Positions 11,343 to 20,266 of a stretch of DNA of 64,000 nucleotides are shown here, in pieces; the stretch's first letter is position 1; every line of letters starts with the position of its first letter. Location: assembly GCA_004565275.1 (NCBI GenBank), contig SDOX01000017.1, forward strand, positions 675,823 through 739,822. The letters run 5' to 3'. Origin of the DNA: Nannochloropsis salina CCMP1776. Taxonomy: Eukaryota; Sar; Eustigmatophyceae; Eustigmatales; Monodopsidaceae. Position numbers and translations under genes: made by a program. Under the pieces are notes generated by a model. It saw only the letters and a list, made by a program, of their open reading frames with translations, was not told where the DNA came from and made no database searches.

Positions 11343-11348
11343 TTTATT
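11343..11348 (-). terminator. Poly(A) signal AATAAA, MEST-like gene
   Basis: TTTATT on the plus strand reads AATAAA on the minus strand, 120 bases beyond the hydrolase stop, in a short AT-rich patch. Confidence 0.45.
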
Positions 11349-11467
11349 ATTAATATACAAGTCTTCAAACTCGCGCACGCGTTTTACCCACGGAGCAAAC
11401 TTCCGCGCTTTTTCATGCACCGCTTCTTTTGCCCTCCGGCCCATAATCCTCGCCACCTCCCTCCCTT

Positions 11468-12616
11468 TCATCCTTCCCCCTGGAAAAACGCACGCAAGGC
11501 CCCCCGGGCCCCAGGCGCGTCTTCCAGGAACGGCCAGTGCCCCAACTCCTTCTCCCGCAACGTCACCCTCGCCATTGCCCTCCCTTTTCCTTCTCTTTCC
11601 CCTTCTTCCTCCTCCTCCAGCAGCCTCAGCCCCAGGTCCAGGTATCGGCGCCGCAACTCGAGGGCAAGGTGGGCACCGGACACGGGGTCTCGACTTCCCC
11701 ACTCAAAATGCACGCGGCCCTTACCCCCTTCTCCGCCCCGCACCAACCAGTCCAAGCCCTCCTCCCACCGCGTTTGGTGCCGTTGTCGCTCCACCAAGTA
11801 CCGGATCAGCAAATGGTAGTGCCGATAACCCTCCCTCCGGAGCACCCCGGTCCACATGTCATGGAGGAGGACGGCAGAAGGAGGGTGGGTCGGGGAGAAG
11901 ACCCCGCGGATACCTTTGTTGAAGGTCCACTCGTTCATCAAGTACCGGCAAAAAAAAGGCGCGATGGCCGGGACGAGGAGAAGGTTTTGAAGGAGCACGG
12001 GTCTGTGCAGGCGGGGGAAGATTCCCCCGTTGAACATGAACACGTCACGTATCACGGTCCTTTTCGTCTCCGCCCCTTGCTCGCTCCCCAGTTGCCTCGC
12101 CCGGCCACGTGCTGCGAGTTCTTGTACTACAGTGTCGCCGAGATCGTGGCAAACGATGTGCGTTTCGCCGATGCCGAAGTGACTCCACAGCACCTCAAGT
12201 AGATCTGCCTGGGTGAAAACGCTAAACTCTTCCCTTGCAATGTTTTGTCCTCCTCCTCCATCATCTCTTTGGTCTTTGCCCAGCGGCTCCTTGTCGGAAT
12301 CACCGTAGCCCCACATGTCCCACAAAAGTAGGGTCGCCATGGGGGCCAAGGCCGGGAGCAGGGAGGCGAAATCGTGACTGGAAGTGGGAAATCCGTGGAT
12401 AAAGGTGATGACAGGAGAGGACGGAGATCGCAAGGGCAGTGAAGAGGAAGAGAGGGACGTAGCTGCAGGATTCCCACGCGCGAAAAAATGTGCGGAAATG
12501 TTTATTACCTGCTTCTCAGCACCAGGCATGACGAGGGGCACCCGGGTGGCGGACGCAAACCATTCTTCTGCCGTGGGTGAGGCCGAAAAGTCTTGGCTTG
12601 CAGTCGACGAGGGCAT
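11468..12616 (-). CDS. MEST-like alpha/beta hydrolase
   Basis: Single-exon, 382-residue protein of the alpha/beta-hydrolase fold, closest in motif layout to animal MEST/PEG1. ATG is at 12614-12616; the frame upstream opens only with non-ATG codons. The oxyanion-hole HGFPTSSHDF starts at about residue 74. The nucleophile elbow is CHDLGDTVVQE with Asp at about 158, the Asp type used by epoxide hydrolases and dehalogenases rather than Ser. MEST-specific blocks FNGGIFPRLHRPVLLQ, YLMNEWTFNKGIRGVF, WTGVLRR and FEWGSRDPVSG follow, and a late His in LGHWPFLEDAP is the probable triad base. An acidic insertion (LEEEEEGEREGKG) precedes it. The substrate is unknown for the family. The gene converges with the nucleolin-like gene. 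Confidence 0.85.
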   Translation of the reverse strand: MPSSTASQDFSASPTAEEWFASATRVPLVMPGAEKQVINISAHFFARGNPAATSLSSSSLPLRSPSSPVITFIHGFPTSSHDFASLLPALAPMATLLLWDMWGYGDSDKEPLGKDQRDDGGGGQNIAREEFSVFTQADLLEVLWSHFGIGETHIVCHDLGDTVVQELAARGRARQLGSEQGAETKRTVIRDVFMFNGGIFPRLHRPVLLQNLLLVPAIAPFFCRYLMNEWTFNKGIRGVFSPTHPPSAVLLHDMWTGVLRREGYRHYHLLIRYLVERQRHQTRWEEGLDWLVRGGEGGKGRVHFEWGSRDPVSGAHLALELRRRYLDLGLRLLEEEEEGEREGKGRAMARVTLREKELGHWPFLEDAPGARGALRAFFQGEG

Positions 12617-14352
12617 TGTGTCTGGATGGCCAATGGAAGTGATTAAAAGAGTGTAAGGTCCACGCAAATCTTACACCGGCGTTGCAAGTTTTTCCTAGCC
12701 CTTTCAAGTCCCTTCGCTCGATGTGCTCCTCCGGGTAGCTTGCTTCTGGCTACTGCAACTTCCACAAGGCCACGAAGGCGAATGGGAAAGCTGGCTTGTT
12801 CGTGACTTATTTCTGAAGAGCTTTGCTTTCATTTTGTCCTTGATTATTCCTTGTTTCTTAGTTGTTTTGCACGCCAAATATTAACACTTTAGACCAAAAC
12901 ACATCGTCATCCACTGACAGTTGTTCCGGCTTTCTATGAGCAAGTTCGGTCCTCGGCAACCAAAACTACATCTTATAACTCGGTATAGAACGGGACATTG
13001 TTGTACTCGAAAGCACTCATAATAAGGATGGAAGAACCTCTCAGATAAAGTATCCATGCCCGTGAAAATGACCTATCCGGAATTATATTCCTTTTTAAAC
13101 GACAAATTCACAAGAAGGCACGCAGCCTTTGAGGGACACTCAATATTTATCTTCTCTTATGTCATAATGTTCTCATGCCACAAGTTGCCGATGGGCGCTG
13201 CTGCATTAAAAGCGTGCTTTGCTGGATCGATGCTGCCCCTGGGGATTAAGCATTAAGGATTTAAGCTGTCGACTGTGGACTGGTCCATGGTGCCTTCGTG
13301 ATATCATGACTGCGTTTGCAGCGTTTTTAGGTCACTCAGAGAGTGGGTAAGCCTGAATTGGGTCACGCCGCCTTTACACGTCACCAACGCAGCGCAATGT
13401 TGCTCAATGGTAACTATTCTTGAAGGGCATGCCGAAAATGGCTGGTTGTGCGCAGAGCAGGTGCTTATAACCAACATCTCACGCGTGCCATAATAGAGGC
13501 AAGACACGCTTTTGAAAATGACGGACACTGACTCTTCATAGATGCTCATTCGAATTCTGTGGCTTGTGTGGTGATCGTAAAGCTTGCACGCACATCGTGT
13601 ACTCTGGAGCAATTCCTTTTTCTTATATGTGTCCTGACAACTTTTTTTAAAAGCCTCATAGACACTTCCATACTATATATTTTCACTTCTCGCTTGTCAC
13701 TTGGCTTCATTGCCATTATATGTATATCTTTTCCATGCAAGAGGCTTCATTAAACAAGCCAGAGGATGTAGAGGAGGTTTAAGAGTCGACCCCATGGCGG
13801 TGGGCGCTGGCGATTCTTTATCAATATACTTTGCCTTTTCAGAACTCAAAAGCAAATAGACATTGTCAGTATTGTAATTTTGAGCGCGGAGGACTCGATA
13901 GAGAAGTGAGATATCTTATATGTACGTCTTAAGTTGGTGGAACGGCGTGAAATTTGGTCCTCATATGTTTGTATACACATGACCATCACTGTTGAAGAGA
14001 ACATCGATTGATAGTGTGTCTTGTGATCTTAGAAATATTTGACGAATCTCATAAGAATGAACGAACAAAGAAAAGAAATTATTTGAGGAGTCATTATTCT
14101 ATTTACATTGCTTGAAAGAGTGTGTTACTACATGTCTTATCATGTGGCAGACAGGGTCAAGGCTCGTGCATTGAAAGACTAGAATAAGTCTTTTGAATAG
14201 CTTGGATGAGCAATTCTCATTCAAAGACGAACGCTTCATTTGTGCAGGCGAATCGACAACAAATAGTCATCCGTGTGATAACCTCCTGCCTATGACCGTT
14301 AAGAACAAGTAACGGTTTTGATTTTTGCAACCGTATTAGAACTTTCGTGGGA
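12617..14352. other. Intergenic, AT-rich
   Basis: About 1.7 kb upstream of both the hydrolase (-) and IFT140-like (+) genes. Only short frames occur (13056-13256 plus, 13304-13612 minus), none with recognisable motifs. No remnant of the missing IFT140 N-terminal beta-propeller was recognised here. Confidence 0.45.
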
Positions 14353-16860
14353 ATGCTATGTGATGTCTTACTCATCAATGTACACGTATGGGTTCACGTC
14401 CTCCACAGAGTAATGTTCTTATCCAAAGGGAAAACATGCCTGACGAGTAAGATAATAGTTATGGGCTTTGCGCCCCGTACCCAGCAAAGGCAAAGCTCTT
14501 CAAAAATTGTGGTGATGGGACGTTCCGAAGAGGACTGTCCCTTCTTCAATGAGATTTCCCTAAGCGCAGACTTTTCGTCATCTTCATTATCCACGAGCAG
14601 CACTGATGCTCATGTGAGCTCTTCCTTAAAAGGCATGAAGGCAAAGGCTAAGTTGTTGGCCTTGTGGTCGGCACAGGAAGTGCGCCTATATCAATTGGAT
14701 TTCAAAACACTACCCTCTCTTTTGATGTCCTTCAGCTTCACCAAAAAGATTCTCTCCGTCACTATAAATGAAACGTGTCTATTTATATGTAAGCTTAATG
14801 AAACTAAAATCGATGTATACCGTACATTGACCTCGGAACTCGGTGCAACAGAAGTCACAAAGCTGGACGATTCTGTACAGTTCAATGCCCAAGAGGGCTG
14901 TCCTATATTACTGGATATACAAGGCAACATACTTGCAGTGATAACAGAAAAACATTTCTTAGCGCTTTTCAGCTTGGAAAGCAAAAATTTTCTTCAAAGA
15001 TTGGGCAATTCAGAGCGCTTAGTTTTTTCTGAAGAGGAAGAGGTGGAGCATGGTGACGATGTGCGCTCTGGAAAGCCGGTATCGATGCACATAAACACAA
15101 ACGCCACGCTTATGAGTTTTATTCTCACCGAGTCTGATCAATCGTCTCCAAACTCTTTCTCTACCTTTCCTTCACGGTTTTGTATCTATGACGTGACTCG
15201 GGGCGCGGCCTGCCCTATCCCGGGATTACCCTCCAAGGCGCTTGTAATCGACCACTTATGGGATACTATGGAGCCCAATATTCTTGTTTGTGTTTGCAAA
15301 ATGAAATCAAACCAGCCTTTGCGCGACGTGCTTTCAAGCTGTGAGGGGATGAACGCCCGCAAATCATGTAGCTTGTCAGGGGAGGAGGAAAGTCTAGAAG
15401 AATATGCTACGGTCGTCACTTTGTTCGTCTCGCCCGAAGACGCTCAAGTAATTTGCATGGACTCATTCCCTCTTCCTGCGGCAGCTGGAGATCTTTTGGA
15501 ATTCAATGCACCATACGTATATTTTTCCTCGTCATCGATCCCCAGTCCCCCCACTCCGTCCACCCCCCCTTCGTCGCTTATTTTTGCGCAAATAATGCCA
15601 AGTTTTGCCGGTTTGAGTTACGAAAATTTCTCTCTCCACGCCAAATCATGCCTGAAGGCCTTTCACTTCCAATTGTTTTCGCAAGACTGGCACGCGGCTC
15701 ACCAATCTTTGAGAATGATCTTTCCTCAGCGGCAACCCGATAGCAATGCGGGAAGAAGAGGCCAGAACGAGGAGCCCAACGACCACAACCAACAAATGCG
15801 GAAAGAGGGGAATTGTAAGCAACAGCTACTCTGCATCTGGCGCAACATGGCTCATCTCTCTTTACAGAACCGTCGCGTTGAAGTCGCCGAGCACTGTCTA
15901 AGCTACATGGGCCACATCCGAGGTGTGCATGCCGTTCGAGAAGATGCATGTAACCCCCCGCTTTACTCCCCCCTTCCTTCCTTGACCTCCTCCACGTGCT
16001 CTACGGACGTTTCCCTTGCGATGGTTGCCATCCAGCTTGGCCTGCTCCAAGAAGCAGCTGCTCTTTACATCCGTGCAAAACGCTTCGATCTCCTCAATCG
16101 CATGTACCAGGCGGCAGGAAAATGGGAGAAGGCTTTACAGGTAGCTGAGAAATATGACAGGTTACATCTTCGCACAACCCACTTTCAGTACGCTAGGCGC
16201 TTGGAAAGGACGGGTGAATGGGATAAGGCGATCTTTCACTATGAGAAGGCAGGAGCACAGGCGCGGGAGGTGCCAAGGATGTTGCACAAAGCAGGGAAAA
16301 TCGAAGATTTGGAAAAATACCTGTCGAGACAGAAGTCGACAGCAGCAGACCGAGAATCTGGAGACGAAAAGATGCTTTGGCGTTGGTGGGGAAGATACTG
16401 TGAGTCAAAGAGAGACGTAAAAGCTGCAAAGGAGGCGTACCGGAAGGCGGCAGACCTGGTGGCTCTGGTGAGACTCGCCTGCGTAGCCCAAGATGTGGGC
16501 GCTGCAGAAGCGCTGTTGGATGACAAAGATGCCGAGGCATTACATCAAGGTGAAATATCCTGGAGACAGGCCTCCAACCACGCAATGAAAGCCGCGGCTT
16601 CCTATTACCTCGCCCGTCACTATGAGGGAGCCCTCTACGATGTTCTTCCCGCTCTCACCCACTACGCGCGTGCAGGATGTTTCAAGCACTGCCTACGTTT
16701 ATCCAAGGCGCATGAGCTCGACAATGACGTCATGCGATATGCCTTACAAAGCGGGCAGGCCGACCTAATGCAAGATTGCGCCCAATATTTCCTGAAACTG
16801 GACCAGAGTGAAAGAGCACAGGAGTTGATAGGCAAGGCCAGAAAAATACGAGAGTCTTGA
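14353..16860 (+). CDS. IFT140: IFT140-like protein, truncated at both ends
   Basis: Core IFT-A subunit family; IFT140 acts in retrograde transport inside cilia. One uninterrupted frame of about 835 codons. The first half matches the end of the second WD40 propeller (DHLWDTMEPNILVCVCKMK; SFPLPAAAGDLLEF then APYVYF). The second half matches the TPR region closely: RVEVAEHCLSYMGHIRG, RFDLLNRMYQAAGKWEKALQ, DRLHLRTTHFQYARRLE, KMLWRWWGRYCESKRDVKAA and ASYYLARHYEGA. Compared with the roughly 1460-residue animal protein, the first propeller and the last few hundred residues are lacking. The protein stops after DQSERAQELIGKARKIRES, and no further homologous sequence was seen before the convergent gene. 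ATG at 14353 is the first in frame, but the true start is uncertain; CTCCACAG near 14406 could be an acceptor. It could be a shortened functional protein or a decaying gene. Confidence 0.88.
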   Translation: MLCDVLLINVHVWVHVLHRVMFLSKGKTCLTSKIIVMGFAPRTQQRQSSSKIVVMGRSEEDCPFFNEISLSADFSSSSLSTSSTDAHVSSSLKGMKAKAKLLALWSAQEVRLYQLDFKTLPSLLMSFSFTKKILSVTINETCLFICKLNETKIDVYRTLTSELGATEVTKLDDSVQFNAQEGCPILLDIQGNILAVITEKHFLALFSLESKNFLQRLGNSERLVFSEEEEVEHGDDVRSGKPVSMHINTNATLMSFILTESDQSSPNSFSTFPSRFCIYDVTRGAACPIPGLPSKALVIDHLWDTMEPNILVCVCKMKSNQPLRDVLSSCEGMNARKSCSLSGEEESLEEYATVVTLFVSPEDAQVICMDSFPLPAAAGDLLEFNAPYVYFSSSSIPSPPTPSTPPSSLIFAQIMPSFAGLSYENFSLHAKSCLKAFHFQLFSQDWHAAHQSLRMIFPQRQPDSNAGRRGQNEEPNDHNQQMRKEGNCKQQLLCIWRNMAHLSLQNRRVEVAEHCLSYMGHIRGVHAVREDACNPPLYSPLPSLTSSTCSTDVSLAMVAIQLGLLQEAAALYIRAKRFDLLNRMYQAAGKWEKALQVAEKYDRLHLRTTHFQYARRLERTGEWDKAIFHYEKAGAQAREVPRMLHKAGKIEDLEKYLSRQKSTAADRESGDEKMLWRWWGRYCESKRDVKAAKEAYRKAADLVALVRLACVAQDVGAAEALLDDKDAEALHQGEISWRQASNHAMKAAASYYLARHYEGALYDVLPALTHYARAGCFKHCLRLSKAHELDNDVMRYALQSGQADLMQDCAQYFLKLDQSERAQELIGKARKIRES

Positions 16861-17148
16861 CCCAGGGGCATGTTGTGAATTTAATTAAAAAAGGAAAGTA
16901 GTTCAAAACAAAGAAGGGAACGATACATGCCGGATTAAGGGAAGTGGACCCAATCGTCATCACATTCCGCGGCATACTATGTTCTGCCAGTCTTAGTGGT
17001 ATTAAGCCTACTTTTATTGCTCGTCGCATTCCTTATCCAAGAAAAGAATTTATGCATGTTTATAGTCGCCCAGAGGGCCGTACAGACAAAGTACAAACAT
17101 CAAAAATCAAACTTAACATATGATTCTGAATCCTATTTCAAATCGCTG

Positions 17149-19359
17149 TCATCTCCGCTCATCTGAGTCTCCGAAGTAGAGATGTGGTGATCCTCTTCTT
17201 CCTCTCCCAGCATATGCGGAAGTTACAACGGGATTGGGAGATTTTGGAGATTCTGGAGGTAGATTAGGGTGTATTGGTCGTTTTTGAGGCATTGGTGGCT
17301 TGTACCGCTGCTGCGATGGCGACGAATGATGGTGGTCTGGCAGCTGGGCGTGACGGTGGTGCTGACGTTGTCGTGGTGGCTCTTCCATTCTTTGAGGGTG
17401 GTTGGGAGGTGGTGGGGTTTGTTGTCGCTGTGGTTGCGATGGGTGCACCGGCCTGGAAGGACGTGGAGGCGGGGATGACGGAGACGACGAGCGCCCCGCC
17501 GGCCGGGTTTGAGGTCGGGGCGGTGTGGGGGCTTTGGACCCTCCAGGCCGGCTCCGGGGGAGGGCGGGAGGAGCGGGGACGGACCGTATACGTGGCTGTT
17601 GGAGTTGTTGCTGTCTTTGCTCGTGTTGTCGCTGCTGTAGTTGTTCCTGGCGCTTGCGTTGCTTTTCGAAAAGCTGCTGCTTCTTCAGCTCGAGCATTTC
17701 TTCCCGGGCGTGCAAGAGCGCAATCCGATGTCCGTCCAACAAGGGTAAGCGTCGCAAGTCTTTTTCCGTCAGAAGAATCAGTTCCTCGTGCAAGTTCAGG
17801 CCAAGCCGGTCATTGAAGAGCCGTACGTACGTTGTCAGCAACGGGTCATCCAGGGACCAAAACTCAAACAAGGTAAAAAGGAAGTGGTGGAGCTGGGGGC
17901 GGGATGTGGGGGGGGGCAAAAGAGTGCTGGCATCCACCTCCTGCAAAGCCTTCCACAACTTGCGGGCATGAATGACCCGATGGACGCCGGCTTCTTTTAA
18001 CTCTTCTGTGGAGGTAATACGCAGCTTGAGCGACAACAAATTATCCAGGCCCGCGGGTCGCAGGAGGCCAAGGTACCGATCGACCTCCCGGCTTTCCCCC
18101 AAGGTTGCCACGAGAAGATCTCGGAGCAAATGCCGCTCCAAGCCGATCTCCTTCAGGCGAGCGAAACCAGGGGCTTTCCGACGGGGGTGAGGGGGGGTCG
18201 CTTGGCGTGGTGGGGGCGGCGTCGGCTGCGATTGCTGTGGGTGTGGCGGCCGGGATATTGAGGGTGGTGGCGACTGTGACTGCTGCGGCCGTGCATAAGG
18301 AGGCTGCGGTTGCACCGGTCCATGGTGCTGCTGCAGCGCTTGCTGCGTTGGGTACGGAGAACAATATTGGGCATCGCTGCTGTTGCTGGCGGCGCCGCTT
18401 CCCGCATTTGTTGCATGGACCAAAGGACTGTTTGTGTGGAAAATTGCACTGCTGCTCGGGGTAGGAATCTGAAAGACTCCCTGAGGAGCCCCGGTTGGGC
18501 TCATCCCTAAGCCAAGCACTTGATTCGGGGGGGAGCTCCCAAAAACATTTCCAGGTGCTGCCCTCCCAGCGTTGTTGCTATTGTTGATGCTGCTGCTGTT
18601 CCTGATATTGTTGATATTATTGTTGTTATAGTTGTTGTTGAACCCCAAGACATTAGGATTAGCAATATGCTGGGAAGGTGGTGGCGGAGGAGGAAGGTAT
18701 ACGTGGGGAGAGGGGTGTCCGGCAGCTTCCGCTGGAGAGTTCTGCATGGGGTTAGGAGCCCAAGGGCTACTATGTGGCGATTGGTATGGAGAGGCAGGGG
18801 GGATTTGATCGTGCGACGACCTAGCCTGTATTTCTCGTAGCTTTGCATTGACTTCCTTCATGGCCAGGGCGGGAATATCTTCTGCTTTGCTCTCCGGAAA
18901 GGTGCGATCCAGCGCAAAGGCAACGGCATAGTAGCGCCCTTCCCCCCCAGCCACATTGTCGTCCTTAAACTCGCCGATGAACAGACTCCCGTCCGGAAAA
19001 ATAAGAGTACCTTTCCCGTGACGTTTGTTTTCTACCCAGTCGCCCCGATAGATCACGCCGTCCAAGTAATAGAACGTCCCAAAGCCATTTCGACGGTTTT
19101 CCTTCCACAAGCCCTCGTACCGTGTACCCAACACCCAGGTCATCACTCCGTATCCATCCGCTTTCCCGTGTTTCCACTCGCCGACATACTCGTCCCCTGT
19201 CTCACCGATCATGAACATGCCTCGACCGTGCCGCTTATCCTCACGCCATTCGCCATCGTATACATTCCCATCTTCCCATCGACACACTCCCTGCCCATCC
19301 CGCTTATTATCGATGAGCTCTCCCATGTACATTGCATTTTTATTTGTCACATTTGCCAT
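17149..19359 (-). CDS. MORN-repeat protein with SAM-like domain and Pro/Gln-rich tail
   Basis: Single-exon 736-residue protein, ATG 19357-19359. The N-terminal ~150 residues are MORN repeats (YMGELIDNKRDGQGVCRW, YDGEWREDKRHGRG, YEGLWKENRRNGFGTF, YRGDWVENKRHGKG, FIGEFKDDNVAGGEG), which bind membranes or scaffold cytoskeletal assemblies. A Pro/Gln/Asn-rich linker (about 190-400, with poly-Asn and QQ runs) leads to a SAM-like helical region (FARLKEIGLERHLLRDLLVA, then LKEAGVHRVIHARKLWKAL). A second helical domain and a Gln/Lys coiled coil (about 560-620) follow, then a Pro-rich basic tail. It converges with the IFT140-like gene only 288 bases away. MORN proteins are frequent at flagellar bases, but nothing here proves such a role. 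Confidence 0.87.
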   Translation of the reverse strand: MANVTNKNAMYMGELIDNKRDGQGVCRWEDGNVYDGEWREDKRHGRGMFMIGETGDEYVGEWKHGKADGYGVMTWVLGTRYEGLWKENRRNGFGTFYYLDGVIYRGDWVENKRHGKGTLIFPDGSLFIGEFKDDNVAGGEGRYYAVAFALDRTFPESKAEDIPALAMKEVNAKLREIQARSSHDQIPPASPYQSPHSSPWAPNPMQNSPAEAAGHPSPHVYLPPPPPPSQHIANPNVLGFNNNYNNNNINNIRNSSSINNSNNAGRAAPGNVFGSSPPNQVLGLGMSPTGAPQGVFQIPTPSSSAIFHTNSPLVHATNAGSGAASNSSDAQYCSPYPTQQALQQHHGPVQPQPPYARPQQSQSPPPSISRPPHPQQSQPTPPPPRQATPPHPRRKAPGFARLKEIGLERHLLRDLLVATLGESREVDRYLGLLRPAGLDNLLSLKLRITSTEELKEAGVHRVIHARKLWKALQEVDASTLLPPPTSRPQLHHFLFTLFEFWSLDDPLLTTYVRLFNDRLGLNLHEELILLTEKDLRRLPLLDGHRIALLHAREEMLELKKQQLFEKQRKRQEQLQQRQHEQRQQQLQQPRIRSVPAPPALPRSRPGGSKAPTPPRPQTRPAGRSSSPSSPPPRPSRPVHPSQPQRQQTPPPPNHPQRMEEPPRQRQHHRHAQLPDHHHSSPSQQRYKPPMPQKRPIHPNLPPESPKSPNPVVTSAYAGRGRRGSPHLYFGDSDERR

Positions 19360-20266
19360 GATATCAAAGCTGATGGTAATTGACTGGAGATTCTGCGGCG
19401 TCTATGGGCGTCCAGGGTGGTGGTGAGGCGAAAACTCCTTTAGCTGCTTCCTACCCTCCACCCCGCTGGGGCTCTCGTTAGCGCCTTTTATTCCACCTGC
19501 CCACCGTCAAATGCAAAAACGATGGACATAGATATACTCTGTTTGCACGGGGGGAAAGAAAAGATGTGTGGAGTCGAGAGGAGGACGAAAAGCATACGCG
19601 AAGGCGAAATGGACCGGCGAGAATGGACTACTGAAATTGTCGCTTCGCTCACTGATTAATGTAAAGGGCAAACCAGTAGAATTAAAAATAGCATATTTTT
19701 GTGATTTTGTAGCAGCAAGGACAATACATCAAAGCAGTCACGATGATAGATTGGTTGCCTGACAGATTAATAGGTGCAAGCAGCAGAGAGAAAAAGCTAA
19801 CGGCTGAATTTCAAATGTCAGTTGAAATTCAAAACGCGTGAGGGAGGTTGATTGATTGCGCTGTTCTTTCAATTATTCTCTGGTTCGGCAACTTGTGTTC
19901 ACATCGACTCAAGCTACACACCTAAGAATTTAAACTTTGATGTTCCTTGGCTTCGATACTGCTTACATGTGTGGAGATACTGCTCACATGTGTGGAGGCG
20001 ATGGTCAAGCACGAATCTAATACACAAGCCCTAATTGCTATGAGAACAAATCCTGCTACGCAAGGGGTAGTTGTTTAACTTTTGCCCACCAAGAACGAAA
20101 GTCACTTGATTTTCATCAAACCATGATTACAAGACTGTCGGCTTCCTTCTCTTGTCGGAAGAATCTCTGAAAAAAATTAAAATATCCAATTTAAGTCTCA
20201 CGATTTAAAAAATCTTACTTCTGAGTCTGATGGTGAAGTGGTGTGTTATGTACACAAGTGCACGCC
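19360..20266. other. Intergenic
   Basis: MORN gene promoter side followed by the CDK gene 3' flank. AT-rich, with a short near-duplicate (TGTGGAGATACTGCTCACATG type, about 19966-20000). No gene seen. Confidence 0.4.

Larger units (their letters stand above)
10501..11467. other. Convergent intergenic region
   Basis: 3' flanks of the nucleolin-like (+) and hydrolase (-) genes. It is G-rich on the plus strand with many GGGAGG runs. A long minus-strand open frame across 10461-11702 is low-complexity and has no family features. Poly(A) hexamers for both genes lie inside. Confidence 0.45.

Noticed and set aside
10461-11702. 413-codon minus-strand frame
   Set aside because: Low-complexity Pro/Ser/Arg composition from GGGAGG repeats; overlaps the 3' end of a real gene on the same strand in another frame.
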